Positions 12,101-23,055 are shown, numbered from the stretch's first letter. The stretch: 64,000 bases of DNA from Chara braunii (GCA_003427395.1 BFEA01000525.1:241924-305923), one strand, 5' to 3'. Translations and numbers: made by a program. Notes: generated from the letters alone by a model not told the origin.

Positions 12101-12499
12101 TTTTGTTCCATGATTGACTTTCGGATCACGTACCTTGGATGGAAGTGTTCCGAGCTTGCAGGCTTCCAGTGACTCTACATACAGTGACCACAATCTCAGA
12201 AAGTACGGAGATATGGCCGAAAGAACAAGGAACAGACAACTAAATGAGAGATTGTGAGTGTGACCCAGAGGGATGAGAGTGGACTCGAGATTAGTGCTGA
12301 CCATGCTCTCTACATGTGTACTTTCTGAAACTATTACGAGTTCTCATTCTTCCCTCACTCAACTTTGTCTTGGCTCGAGTCAGTCGGTCTTGCTTCTTTG
12401 CACTGCTTTGCTTGATGATTGTACTCTCTGATGTTTCTGTCACAGTTCTGAAAACTAGAAAATTGGCAGAATGAATGCATACAAGACACGTCATAATTT

Positions 12500-12743
12500 T
12501 TTTATGATTATTATTTGCAAGATTCTTTGCTGGTCTGAATCAAAATAAAAGATTTCTAAGACCGGGGACCGGCGAGGACCGCAGTTGAAGTGTCTCGCTT
12601 GAAGCCGGACGCACACAATAGGAAGGGATTTGGTTTATTTAATTTATTTTATTTATTGCGATCATCATCCGAAATCCTGCGTGACAGCCTGTTGGCTTTC
12701 TGGTCGCCCGAAGTGGCCGGACTAGAAAAAAGTGCAACAAAAA
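12500..12743 (+). mobile_element. Probable 3' end of the 5' LTR (start not located)
   Basis: Sequence upstream of the PBS has an AT-rich stretch (12640-12660) then GC-rich sequence, like a U5 region, ending GTGCAACA. I could not find a matching 3' LTR between 21.2 and 23.4 kb by eye, so the LTR length is unknown and the element may be truncated or rearranged. Confidence 0.35.
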
Positions 12744-12761
12744 TGGCGCCGTTGCTGGGGA
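12744..12761 (+). other. Primer-binding site for tRNA-Asp (Ty3/Gypsy element)
   Basis: TGGCGCCGTTGCTGGGGA is complementary to the 3' end of plant tRNA-Asp(GUC) including CCA, with one mismatch. This PBS type is known in plant Ty3/Gypsy lineages such as Athila/Tat. It lies just after GTGCAACA, a plausible LTR end in CA, and about 2.85 kb before gag. It sets the plus-strand orientation of the element. Confidence 0.8.
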
Positions 12762-13086
12762 CATGAAAAATTTTCGTGTCCGGAACGAGTCTGGGTCAGC
12801 AAGCAGCTTTGACCTTTGATTAGGCCTTGAGAATTGTTGACAATTTCAGAATTTTCGAGGCCGATTTTGCAATCTTTCCTTGAGTCATTATTCTTTTGAA
12901 AAACCTAATTGCTAACTGAGTGCTATCTTTCCTTGTGTGAGGTACCACACTGGACCGGAGAAGGAGACTGATATTGCTGACTGGAGAGGATTAGGCTTGA
13001 TATCAGGTATGCCTCATGACCCTATGATGTCCTTTAAACACTGAGAAGGGAAAGAAGGAGTCAAGAGCTCAGAGACTTCATCAAGA

Positions 13087-13500
13087 ATGCTAACTACTGA
13101 CGCATTGAAAAAACTCTCTAAAGTAACTACTAAAGGAATATTTCTCTATCAGTATGAGCATCGTTGGGTCTACCGTTTTGACAATTCAGCCATCAGCGTA
13201 GTGCTGACTCACTTCATGGAGGGATATATCTATGATATTTGTCCTTATGTCAAGAAGGGAGACTGTGACGATGGTGAGGCCTTCAACTGGTCATGGGGAA
13301 TTGCAATCCAGTCTCTTTATGATGAGAAGACATATTTAATCAAGCAGAAGAAGAAACTGGAATGGGGTTTGGTGCCAGTGACATATGAGACTATTCCGAT
13401 TCGTCCAATACCTGACGACTACTTTGATGGAACTAATTGGTTACCAATCATCAGCATGGTACTGAAGGGGAGAAAAGAACTGGTAGGTCATGAGAGCTAA
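13087..13500 (+). CDS. Unknown paralogous small protein, copy 2
   Basis: An intact frame from ATG (13087) of 137 codons. Features seen: FLYQYEHRWVYRF near residue 20, the family core AISVVLTHFMEGYIYDICPY, a central charged segment, and a C-terminal GTNWLPIISMVLKGRKE. It resembles copy 1 along its length and copies 3 and 4 more weakly. It lies between the PBS and gag of the Ty3/Gypsy element, where extra frames in plant elements are usually of unknown role. Function unknown. Confidence 0.6.
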   Translation: MLTTDALKKLSKVTTKGIFLYQYEHRWVYRFDNSAISVVLTHFMEGYIYDICPYVKKGDCDDGEAFNWSWGIAIQSLYDEKTYLIKQKKKLEWGLVPVTYETIPIRPIPDDYFDGTNWLPIISMVLKGRKELVGHES

Positions 13501-13599
13501 AGAGACTTCAGCAGAGGAAATCAGACAGAGAAGGTCGAAATTAGGCAGGGGTTCATGCCCAAGTCAGGAGAAGGTCGAGTGTCTTCTAAGGTCAGTGAA

Positions 13600-13978
13600 T
13601 ACTCCAAGTAAGAGAGAGGTGTTCCCACATGAGGTTGTCAGATTTGAGATGGTCGAGGGTGGATGAGAGCAGGAACGATTATATGTACTGACATTTTATT
13701 TCATAGACCTGGATGTGTATGATGTAAGAATCTATGTCCCAAAAGAGAGAAGTACTGAAGCAGTGTATAGGTGATGCTTGAGATTTGCTGGAGAGGTTGT
13801 ATTAAAAAAGAGAGAGAGAGAGACTTGAGAGGGAAAATAAGAACTTCACTTAATCTACTCGATTTACTGTCTTTGAGGGATTTCCAGCTCCTTCCTTGCC
13901 TAATATTAATTTGTCAAGAGAAAATTGGTGTGCGATAGTTGAGTTTGCTCTGAAAGTGAAACGAGACCACATAGTCAA
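13600..13978 (+). pseudogene. Degenerate copy of the paralogous family (copy 3 relic)
   Basis: Two fragments match the next intact member: LYVLTFYFIDLDVYDVRIYV at about 13680-13740 (versus LYVLTCYFIDLDEYDIAIYV) and a C-terminal piece at 13860-13978 ending in ENWCAIVEFALKVKRDHIVK. They are separated by stops and frame changes. The copy ends one base before the ATG of the next unit. Confidence 0.7.
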
Positions 13979-14479
13979 ATGAGTCGACGCTATGTACCCT
14001 CAAGAGAGAAGCCCTGGCTTAGACTGGTGAGAGACCATGAAGGGTTGAGTAAGGCTGAATCAGATGAATTGTTAAATTCCCTCAGTTCTATAACGAGGAG
14101 AGTCGTAATCCCATATGAGATCGTGAGGTATGAGGCCATAAAGAAACCAGGGCAAGAGCAGGACTGTTTGTATGTTCTTACCTGCTATTTTATTGATCTT
14201 GATGAGTATGATATTGCGATTTATGTACCAAAACAAAAATTTGAAGAATGTAGAAAACGTGTGTGTTGGCAACGAGCGTCGGACCTTGTGCATGATGAGA
14301 AAAGAAGGTTAGAGCGAGAGGGCGATAATTTCTCCTTTAGTACCTATGTCAGACCTCTCGTTGGAATACCATCTCCACCTGTTGAAGGACTTACATTCTC
14401 AAAACACAATTGGTCAGCCATGACAGACCTTGTATGGAAAGTGAACAGAGCCCAAGAAGAATACTCTCGGTATCCATGA
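13979..14479 (+). CDS. Unknown paralogous small protein, copy 4
   Basis: An intact 166-codon frame from ATG. An N-terminal LSKAESDELLNSLSSITRRV helix precedes the family core LYVLTCYFIDLDEYDIAIYV, a basic helix, then HNWSAMTDLVWKVNRAQEE. The N-terminal helix resembles that of the protein at 15258 (LSRDDERQLIEDYIGRLRRI). Its stop overlaps the next ATG (ATGA at 14476-14479). No known domain recognised; small, soluble and charged. Confidence 0.6.
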   Translation: MSRRYVPSREKPWLRLVRDHEGLSKAESDELLNSLSSITRRVVIPYEIVRYEAIKKPGQEQDCLYVLTCYFIDLDEYDIAIYVPKQKFEECRKRVCWQRASDLVHDEKRRLEREGDNFSFSTYVRPLVGIPSPPVEGLTFSKHNWSAMTDLVWKVNRAQEEYSRYP

Positions 14480-14949
14480 TAACTACTGTGAGGGGTAAAC
14501 TTTATGAGGTGACAGGGTATGATAATCCCTTTGTAATTCAAAGGCATGAGATTTGTGGGAGAGGACACGTAACGTTTCACATTCCTGTGGTCAAGTTCCT
14601 GAACTCTGATAGTCTGGACGTGAGGGTTTACTTCTCAACCTGTCTAGAAAAGGAAGTCGACTATTTGGAGTGTCTAAAAGGGGCATATACCAGTCTCGAG
14701 AAAACAAAAGAGTGGCTAGAGAAGTTAAGGAGAAAAGTGGCATCGGGAGTGAGAGTAAGAGAGTTTGAGAGGCTCCCTGAGTTCTCGATTGTTGATGGGT
14801 TTGGAGATGTGAGAGATTGGATGCCCCTGCTGGAGACTATTGTTGAGGTTGGAAGAGCAAGAGAGAAAGAATCTACTGTGATGGTAAAATCTCTGCTTTT
14901 GAGTACCTTTGAGCACAGGTTCGAAATCCCTGATTTTGTTCAACCTTAG
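14476..14949 (+). CDS. Unknown paralogous small protein, copy 5
   Basis: An intact frame from the ATG at 14476, which overlaps the stop of the preceding copy by ATGA; the same frame is open from about 14410. It has VVKFLNSDSLDVRVYFSTC in place of the family core, a Lys/Glu-rich helix, then GFGDVRDWMPLLETIVEVGR, the equivalent of the conserved W-containing tail. Function unknown. Confidence 0.55.
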   Translation: MITTVRGKLYEVTGYDNPFVIQRHEICGRGHVTFHIPVVKFLNSDSLDVRVYFSTCLEKEVDYLECLKGAYTSLEKTKEWLEKLRRKVASGVRVREFERLPEFSIVDGFGDVRDWMPLLETIVEVGRAREKESTVMVKSLLLSTFEHRFEIPDFVQP

Positions 14950-14984
14950 ATCTACCTTTCAGATGTTGCCTATGATGGTTAGCA

Positions 14985-15254
14985 ATGCCTAGTTTGGTTG
15001 AACAGCTAACGTTTGGGGTTGTACAGGAAGGAAGAATAGTCAAGGTAGAAGGGACGCTTCGGATCTCTGATCGAAAACTCTTTACCTTGGATGAGCTTGA
15101 GTTTTTGCAACCTTTTCTTGATCAGATGAGAGATTCTGCTCTGAGAGCTGACACTGATCAGACTGAAATTAGCTATTTATTAAAGGTGGTAAAAGTGAGA
15201 ACTGTTGAGAGAATATCATATCACACTTCTATGAGGATTTACACCGGATTATGA
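14985..15254 (+). CDS. Unknown paralogous small protein, copy 6 (short)
   Basis: An 89-codon frame from ATG. LFTLDELEFLQPFLDQMRDS aligns with the N-terminal helix of copies 4 and 7, followed by ISYLLKVVKVRTVERISYHT. The second half of the family unit seems lost, so it is either truncated or a single-domain version. It stops 3 bp before the next ATG. Confidence 0.5.
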   Translation: MPSLVEQLTFGVVQEGRIVKVEGTLRISDRKLFTLDELEFLQPFLDQMRDSALRADTDQTEISYLLKVVKVRTVERISYHTSMRIYTGL

Positions 15255-15257
15255 ACC

Positions 15258-15524
15258 ATGCAATTTAACCATAAGATCATAGACTTGACTCGATACTTTA
15301 TGATTTGGGATACTGTAAACGGATATGATAGAAGATTGAGTAGGGATGATGAAAGACAGTTAATTGAGGACTATATTGGAAGACTGAGAAGGATTGTGTT
15401 GCCCTTGATCACTACCCAGTCCATTATTGCTTGCACTCTTTATATACAAAATTCTCAAGGGGTAGAGCAAACAAGAGAAGAGAGAAACAAACCTGTATCC
15501 CTTGCGAGAAGAGTGAGAGATTGA
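15258..15524 (+). CDS. Unknown paralogous small protein, copy 7 (short)
   Basis: An 88-codon frame from ATG with the helix LSRDDERQLIEDYIGRLRRI and then IACTLYIQNSQGVEQ. It is the last family unit, 73 bp upstream of the gag ATG at 15597. Function unknown. Confidence 0.5.
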   Translation: MQFNHKIIDLTRYFMIWDTVNGYDRRLSRDDERQLIEDYIGRLRRIVLPLITTQSIIACTLYIQNSQGVEQTREERNKPVSLARRVRD

Positions 15525-15596
15525 AAAATATGAAAAGGGGAGGACAAAAGTGACAAAAGAGAGAGAAGAAAGTATCCGGGAAAGCCTATGGTCAAA

Positions 15597-16630
15597 ATGG
15601 CAGGACAAGGGAGACCGAGTTCTTCTGCAGGGACTAATGAGGAGACTCTAATAGGTGTTATACGGGAACTAGTAGAGAGAGTTGACACTATAAAAAGAGG
15701 ATAAGATATTGCACGAGCAAACAGACCAGATGAGAGAATTTCATGTTTCAGAGGATCTCAAGTAAACGATTTCCTGGACGAGTATGAATTTTTTGGGCTC
15801 AGTTTAGGCTGGACAGACAAGCAACGACTTAAGCACCTACTATCATATTGTGACATTGACTCGAGGTTGGTTGTTCAAGAGTTGATGGAAGGGGCCACTA
15901 CATGGGAGGATGTCAAAGAAAGAATGAAAAAAGAATTTGAGAAGACTCGGTTTCAACTACAACCACGGATGTACTCAACATCAGAAAAGTTAAGCATGAC
16001 ACTTTCAATGTTTTTCTTCAGACCTTCATCCGAACAGCAAGAAGAATCCTTGATTTGGACGAAGCCCAGAGTTGCCATATATTTCTGACTAATTTTACTG
16101 ACACTTAAAGGCAGACGGTTCTTAATCAGGCTCAACATTATCCTCTCAGATGGGATGAAATTGTTGCAATTGTCAGAATCTTGCCTACAGTCTCTCATAA
16201 GAAGTGGTCATTGGATCAGATCAGTACGTTGGCTAAGGACTGGGAGACAGAGAATGATCTATGCAGGGGAAATAATCTGAATGCTGAAAATATTATTCAG
16301 AGGGTTATGACCAACTATATGCCTTCCAATCATGCTGTGGATGAGAAAGGGAAGAAAAAAACAGAAAGTGATGATGATGAGGACGATGATGATGATGATG
16401 ATGACTATGGTAAAAGAGGAGATTCCTCCAGATCAAGTAAGAATGGAGGGAATGGGGAAAAAGGGAACACGGAGAGAAGAAAATACGACGAGCAACCAAA
16501 GAAGAAATTTGTCTGTTATTATTGTGGTGAAGGAGGTCATACTACCACTTATTGTAAGCCACTACAAGAGGATGTGAAGAGTGGGGTGGAAAAGAAGGAT
16601 GCAATGGGTCATGTTTGTGACAGTTCATGA
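15597..16630 (+). pseudogene. gag: Ty3/Gypsy gag (capsid and nucleocapsid), disrupted
   Basis: From ATG 15597 a frame runs through a TAA (15702-15704) to about 16088, then moves to another frame to 16630. The capsid region shows FLDEYEFFGLSLGWTDKQRL and WEDVKERMKKEF, typical of plant retrotransposon Gag. A poly-Asp stretch (16372-16410) precedes a zinc knuckle at 16514-16555, CYYCGEGGHTTTYC, matching CX2CX4HX4C. Gag packages element RNA; this copy has one stop and at least one frameshift and cannot make a full protein. Confidence 0.85.
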
Positions 16631-16660
16631 AACAAATTAGATCCCGGACATCCTGGAGGT

Positions 16661-17714
16661 ATGCGACTTCTTACCCTTAAGCATGATAAAAAGATGAAGA
16701 AAAAGAAGAAAAGAAAGGTTAATGTTAATGTACATACATTCGTAGGCGAATTGCTTAAGGGGCATATACAAGAGCCTGATGAGTCGCTTGCCTTGATTGA
16801 GTTGCCTCCACGATCTCTCTCTTTGGTGGAGGACTTGACAGATGAGATCACTCCAGGTGGACTTTCGTTAGGAGAGGATTCAGTTCCTCAGATTTCCTCT
16901 TAGTTGGCAGTATTTTCTCCTAACAAACCTACTTGTTCGGCTAATATGATGTCATTTGAAGGTGACTTACCACCAAAACTTGTTATGGAATCGGATCCAG
17001 TAACTGGGGAAGTGAGAAATGTTCATGTACATTTAACACCTCAAATGATAGAGGGAAAGAAAAGAAGAAAAGCTGAAGAATCCTCGATTGAAATTCTTGA
17101 TGATCAAGAACCTGAACCTTTAGCGAAGAGAAATGAGCAAGGAAAAAAGAGAAAGTTTTTACTCAAGAGTGAATTAGAGGATGAAAATGTAATTAATGAT
17201 GTAATTACTAAGATGTTGGAAGAGACAGGAGACATTGTCCTTCAACGAGGCAATGACACTAGCATCCAAGTTGAGAGAAAAATTGAAGAAATTGGTTGAG
17301 AAGAAGAGAATGAAAGTTAATTACTTGGGATCAGTCTTTCCTAGCCAGGTTAATAGGACCTTGCCTGGATGCAAGATGAGATTTGCAACCATAGGTTGTG
17401 GCTATTTAACGATTTATATTAATCAAGTGAAAATTTGAATCTTAGTTGATTCAAGGGCAGAGATAATACTTATCTCTCAGAAGGCAATGGAGGTCAGTGA
17501 CCTGACTATTGATAGGCCTGCAATGCAAACTCTAAGCAATATTGCTGAAAAGTTTTTCGTTGCAGGTTTTATTGACCATTTGCCTATTAAAGTCGGGATG
17601 ATGTCAGTTGAGTTATTGGAATTCGTGATACCAGATTTGAATCATGACTCTATTCTGGGCACCCCGTTCTTACACAGGATGAAGGCTGTCCAGTTCTTTA
17701 GTCATGAAGGGTGA
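16661..17714 (+). pseudogene. Ty3/Gypsy Gag-Pol junction and aspartic protease, disrupted
   Basis: Lys/Glu-rich linker frames (16661-17299) lead into a retropepsin-like region. The active-site segment at about 17440-17475 reads ILVDSRAEIILIS, where the family expects D-S/T-G; the Gly is Arg here, consistent with a G-to-A change. A TGA sits just before it. A second signature, SILGTPFL at about 17650-17675, matches the ILG-x-PFL of plant element proteases. The protease cleaves the polyprotein; the active-site change and stops make this copy inactive. Confidence 0.7.
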
Positions 17715-18130
17715 TCCTGGATCAGTTTGCAAGACTCTGAGACTGCGCAAGAGCAGACTTTCGTGGTTTGCCCGGCCTACCATCACAAGCATAAGATATC
17801 AACTAACTCAATCAGAAGGGAAAAGGCCGTTGAGAGAGCATAGAAGATCAAGAAAAAAAATAAACAAGAACATAAGGAAGGAGTCTCGGTTGATATTAAT
17901 CAGATTTCAAAGATGGTGGAAGCCGTTGATAAATTCAAAGACGATGATGGCCAGATTGAGGCATTTAAGAAAGTTGTTGGGGCTGTCAAGGGTGGAAAAA
18001 TGGAATTCAAATTTGCGTCAACTCATCCTTTTTTAGAAAAATTGCCACTGGGTCGAAAAAAAAATATAAGCCCAAGGGGATAAAGAAGAACCCAGTAACA
18101 GTCCTAATAGAAAATGATTATGATGAGGCA

Positions 18131-19816
18131 TTGGAAAAAGAAAGGAGAATTATCAAGGCATTAAGAAAATCAGTGAAATTTGGGAATGGAGTCACTTGGG
18201 AAAGGTTTAACACGAAGAAGATAGACTCTGATCAATTTATTCTGCCTAAAGAGAAAGAATACATCTTCAAAGTGTGTCAAGAGTTCTTTGGTGCATTCTC
18301 TTTTAATGATGAAAAAAAAGGGCGGTTGGATGTGGATATGATTAAGATGGCAAAAATCTGGGCAGTTGATCACATCCCATGGAATGATAGACCAACCAAG
18401 TATGCCCTGAAAGAAGAGGCCGAAGTGGTAAAGTATCTTGATAAGAAGATTTTCATTTAATGTTGCTGAGCCTGCTGATGGACCGTATGCTAACCACTGG
18501 TTTTGCTTTTGAAAACTAGGGGGTGGATTAAGATGGATACAAAATCTCCAGAAGCTCAATTCAGTAACGGTACGTGACACAGGTAGCCTCCCTAATGTTG
18601 ATCTTATTTCTGAATCCTTTACTGATCGATGCATTTATTCTTTAATCGATTTGTATTCTGGCTATGATCAGTTCCCCATAAACCCCATTAGCCGGCCAAT
18701 GACTGTCATGCACACGTCCGGGGGCCTCATTTAGATGTGTGTGGTGCCCCAAGGTTGGACTAATGGTGTGGCAGTGGTTCAAACGGATATGATCAAAGTC
18801 ACGCAGGATATCTCACCTAAGATAACCAGCCCCTATATTGATGATAATCCTGTGAAAGGACCTATGGTAAAAGATGAGACTTTGGTTGGGGATGGCGTCA
18901 GGAAGTTTGTCCGGAAGCACGCTGAAGGTGTAAAGCTAGTCCTAGAATGACTTCTGAAGTATAATCTGACTGCCAGCGGACCAAAGTCACTTCTCTTCCA
19001 AGCAGAGGTCACCATTTTGGGCTTCAGATGCTTCTCCAAGGGTGGGAGCCCCGACCCCAAGAAAATAGACAAGATTTTGAACTGGCCTGTGCCACTCAAG
19101 CGGGTGACAGATGTCAGGAGTTTCTGGGGTGTCTGTGGGTTCAGGAGGATTTTCGTACCTCCTTTTGCTACTCTTGCAGAGCCTCTGAAATGGTGAGACG
19201 AGGGGCTGACTTGTCTTTGACTGATAAAAGACAGACTGCTGCAGAAACCTTACAGGAAAAATTAAAAGATGGTGGTGTTGTGTTGAGAGTGTCTTTCTGT
19301 GATGATGAGGAAGGGGGACCTTTCATCATCGAGGCAGATGGAGGACCAGTTGCTTTGGGTCGTCTACTCATATAGAAGGATGATAATGGTAGAGAAAGAC
19401 CTCTAAGGTTTAAGAGCAGGACTCTCAACTCCACAGAAAGAGGCTACACCCTGTTCAGGAAAGAGTTACTGGTCATTATCTACTGTCTCAGGTGCTTCAG
19501 ATACTATGTTCTTGGAAGGCGATTCGTTCTGAGAACTGATGCATCTGCTGTGATTGGTGCAATTAAGAAGCAACAACAAGTAGATCCAACGGTAAGCAGA
19601 TGGATAGCCTTCATATGGACTTTTGATTTTGTTTTGGAAAAGATTCCAACAGAGAAAAACAGAGCAGATGGCCTAAGTCGAACCGAATGGAGGAAAGATG
19701 AGGAAGAAGAAGATATTGAAGGAACGATTGAGGAATCTTCTTATGTTGATAATTTTCTGAATGAAAAGAATGATGAAGATTATGAAGTACCAAACTCCTA
19801 TAAGTGGAGTTTATGA
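18131..19816 (+). pseudogene. Ty3/Gypsy reverse transcriptase and RNase H, disrupted
   Basis: Several frames joined by stops encode the palm of a Ty3-type RT. The catalytic box YIDD lies at 18834-18845, followed by thumb/connection sequence (VTDVRSFWGVCGFRR), and RNase H with FIIEADGGPVALG and TERGYTLFRKELLVIIYCLR and LRTDASAV (19320-19545). Order RT-RNase H-integrase places it in Ty3/Gypsy rather than Copia. In-frame stops occur near 18510, 18733, 18948, 19194 and 19373. It would have copied element RNA into DNA. Confidence 0.85.
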
Positions 19817-20099
19817 CCTGACGAAAAAAACAACAGGGGAGAATGTCCTGATGCCTATGTCTATGAATCAATTCTTAAAAAAAAGGAAGAGGAAGAACAA
19901 AATGACTGGTATGCAAAGATAGCAGTCCATGAGACAGGGGAAAGTTCAGGATCAAAGAATGAAGAAGAAGATGAGAAGCAAGAGGAAGAGATATCATTCA
20001 TTTTTGAAGAGTACGATGAAATTTATCAAGAGATTGAGAAGAAAATGGAGAAACAATGACTGAAGGAATATTATTGCAAGAATTTAAGGAAGAAGTTTA

Positions 20100-21094
20100 G
20101 ACTAAACCGAGGTCACCTCTTCGAGGATGGCAAGGGAGGACTACCTCCACTAAGAGTAGTTTGTGGAAAAGAAAGACAACTGAAAATAATTGCTGCTCTA
20201 CATGAGGGGGTTGCTGGTAGCTACAGGGCTGCTGAAGCAACCTACTCTAAGACAATTAAGCTTTTAAATTACTTCTGGCCTGGCATAAGAGACATGATCT
20301 ACAAGTTCTGTAAGTCATATGTGTTGTGTCAGAAGAGATCTACTACAAGGATGATTGAGCCTTAATTCTCACTATTTTGGTAGAACAAGGTACCAGAGTT
20401 CATTTGGATCTCATCAACATGTCACTATGCAAAAGAGGGATGAGGTACATATTGAACATGAAAGATAATTTTTCTGGCTATGTTGAGGCAAAGACTATGA
20501 GGAGGAAGACAACCAAGCAGATGGCTGACTGGATAGAGGAAGTCTATCTCAGATATCCTTTCATCAGAGAGTTTGTCTTAGACAGAGGGTCAGATTTCAG
20601 AAATAAAATTATAAGAAGAACCACTCTCAGATTGGGTGTTTGAATTCGATATGTGACTACCTATCATGAGAGGGGTCACAAAACTCTGAAAGATTCATTG
20701 ACCAAGTGGTGTGAAGGAAATCTCAGTAACTGGCCAAAAGTACTAAGAGTTGTTGTCTATGCTGATAATATCACTGTCAAAAGGACTACTGGTTATGCTT
20801 CATTTACTCTGTGGTATGGTCGATATGGTATTTGAGAACATAGTCAAGACATGGTCAAGTCAAGAGAGTGACAGAGACTATTCTATTTCAGAGCTTCTCT
20901 TTATCCGAATGAGACAAATATCAGAAGTTGATCAGACAGTTATGGATGCTGCAGAGAGAATGACAACCAGCCGACTGTCAGATCAAGAGAGATGGAACAA
21001 GAAGAGATATATAAGAAAAAAGAAACTAAAAGTTGGTGATGTTACAAGTGAAGCAGAAGACAAAGTTTATGAGATATCTGAAATAGATTGTTAA
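20100..21094 (+). pseudogene. Ty3/Gypsy integrase, disrupted
   Basis: An HHCC zinc-binding region is readable at about 20190-20345 (FWPGIRDMIYKFCKSYVLCQ) with a frameshift. The catalytic core follows at 20377-20835: first Asp in VHLDLINMS, second in EFVLDRGSDF (family DNGxEF), then YHERGHKTLKDSL. The usual six to nine residues between YH and ERGH are missing, so a small deletion lies next to the catalytic Glu. The tail has RTTGYASFTLWYGRYG. Stops at 20641 and 20833 add to the decay. Confidence 0.8.
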
Positions 21095-21169
21095 AGGGTC
21101 CACGACATGGTATCAGGGTCCAGACTCTGTAAGTTTATCTTCAGAGACCTTGACCTAATTCCCACAATG

Positions 21170-21195
21170 ACCGGGAAGAGAGGAAAAAAAGAACA
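21170..21195 (+). other. Candidate polypurine tract
   Basis: Purine-rich GGGAAGAGAGGAAAAAAAGAA lies about 80 bp after the end of the integrase frames, where plus-strand DNA priming would occur just before a 3' LTR. I could not confirm an LTR start after it. Confidence 0.4.
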
Positions 21196-21549
21196 ATAAT
21201 CCAGCAAGAAGGCCGTTTCGGAAAATTAAGAAAATTAAGTACAGTGAGACTGCAAGACTGAACCTCCAGCAAACTCTGATTATTCTTGCATTTGTCAATT
21301 CAGTATTTCAAGTTTTCAGCATGTTAGTTAATCTTCTGTTTCGGCAAGTAAAAGAATTAAAAAGACAAAGGTTTTTTTATGCAGAGCTATAGTCAGTCCA
21401 TGAGTGTCCAGTCCCTGAGAGTGGGGAGTAACTGTGAGATACGGTTGCAGTGAGCATTGACGCAGTGACAAGATTCGAGAGACTCATGATAGTGACACAT
21501 CAAAATATATAATCAATATTATTTCTATGATAAGAGGAAAAAACATAAT

Positions 21550-21745
21550 GGGCATAAAGAAGTTCAGTTTTTTCTTATCAAGAGTTGTCAGCAGAAGAGC
21601 TTCGTGTCTCTAACTAAGTTGTCCATACGAGAAATTCAAAATGAGGACGGACATAAAGAAGTTCAACTTTACTTGACTAAGAGTTGTCAATAAAGGGACT
21701 TCATGTTTCTTGACTAAGTTGCCTGTCTTCATTCAGATGAGGGAA
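21550..21745 (+). repeat. 99-bp dimer
   Basis: Two copies of a unit containing GCATAAAGAAGTTCA and AAGAGTTGTCA and CTAAGTTG start at 21550 and 21649. It sits just before the 47-bp array. Confidence 0.7.
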
Positions 21746-21908
21746 GGGACCTCTCTAAGATAAGCATTTCAGTAAGTTCTCAGATGAGGGAAAAAACCTC
21801 TCTGAGATCAGCATTTCAGTAAATTCTCAGATGAGGGAAGGGACCTCTCTGAGATCAGCATTTCAGTAAATTCTCAGATGAGGGAAAGGACCTCTCTGGG
21901 GCCAGCAC
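21734..21908 (+). repeat. 47-bp tandem repeat, nearly four copies
   Basis: Units starting CAGATGAGGGAA at 21734, 21781, 21828 and 21875 carry CCTCTCTGAGATCAGCATTT and TCAGTAAATTCT. Divergence between copies is a few bases. It lies where the 3' LTR or 3' UTR of the Ty3/Gypsy element would be. Confidence 0.9.
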
Positions 21909-22089
21909 TAAACATTTTGCTTGAGACTGAAGGGAGGTCTTTTGCAAGTGCTTAATACTGGTTATCATGTTGTTGTTCAATGCCTCCTGAGACTGAAGTA
22001 TCGTCCCCTGTGAAATGTTTATCTTGTTCTATGGGGCATGAGCAGTCTGCTTGTAGGTTATAATATGGTTGCCTGATTGTCTGTGCCTG

Positions 22090-22690
22090 AATTCTTCTTT
22101 TCTAACATGAGATGCCGTTGATTGTCGGGGCTAGCCAGAGCCTTACCGCAATAGGTTGCAATCTGGTGGGGTCAACAGGTCCCCGATGCGAGTGTCGAAT
22201 TCCGGAGTTTGGCTGAGGCTAAGGCTCCGGGGGCCGGACCCGTGAAGTCAAAAGGGGTCAGCTGGAACCCTACCGCAGTCAGAGGATGCAATCCAGTGAG
22301 GTTCGCCCGAGCCTGGAACCGTGGGTAGACCGGGTCCCACGTTCAAAAATTTGGGCGGGGCAGTCAGCGCCCTAGGCAAAAACTGGTGGGTAAGCCGGTC
22401 CCCAACCGCCGTGGTCAGATCCGGGTTCAGGGCAGTTTGACTGACAGGAGGTCTACTGTCATAGGGTGACTAGACCCGCTACAGTCTGGATGTCCTGGCA
22501 AGAGTTTTAAAGGGTTGCCATACTCGAGTAGTGGGTATGGTAGTCCTGACCTTGAGGCACGTTAAAGGGGTTGTTAAGAAAAATGGTCTGACTAGTCCTG
22601 GCCTGAGGCGGGCCGAACGAGGGATGTCAGACTGACGGGAGGTCTATCACCCCTAGCCAATTGTGAGTTAAAACTAAGGCAATCAACTTA
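22090..22690. other. GC-rich non-coding block with weak internal duplication
   Basis: Two related segments (around 22135-22180 and 22260-22305) share CCTACCGCA and GCAATC-GTG. Likely element sequence; no gene recognised. Confidence 0.4.
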
Positions 22691-22869
22691 TATTGGGTGT
22701 GAAGAGATGATATGTGATATTTAATGTTTTATTATTTATTATTTTATTTATGGGTTTTATTTTAATTTGCGACTGCTTGACTACTGATTGTCAGAGAGTC
22801 TGCTTGTTGGGGCCGCGATTTGTTGTCTGTGGGACTCATTTGTTTTGCAGGGACATAAAAACTTACTTG

Positions 22870-23055
22870 AAGATCCCAGACCAGAGAAAAGAAAAGAGGT
22901 TTGATATCCCCTTCCTTTTTATCTGAGAAATTGAGGAAACGCCTCTCTCGGATGAGAGAAAGAAAATAGGGTTTCGTATCCCCTGAGCCACTTGAGAAGT
23001 TGAGAAGAATATCTCACTCAAGCCAGAGAACAGAAAAAGGGTTTGGTATGCTAAT
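22870..23055 (+). repeat. About 70-bp tandem repeat, three diverged copies
   Basis: Three units share GAGAGAAA-GAAAA, then GGTTT-GTATCCCC, near 22885, 22955 and 23025. No coding function seen. Confidence 0.5.

Noticed and set aside
16780-16815. Second CTGATGAG as hammerhead core
   Set aside because: It is inside the Ty3 coding region and has no stem II or GAAA partner.
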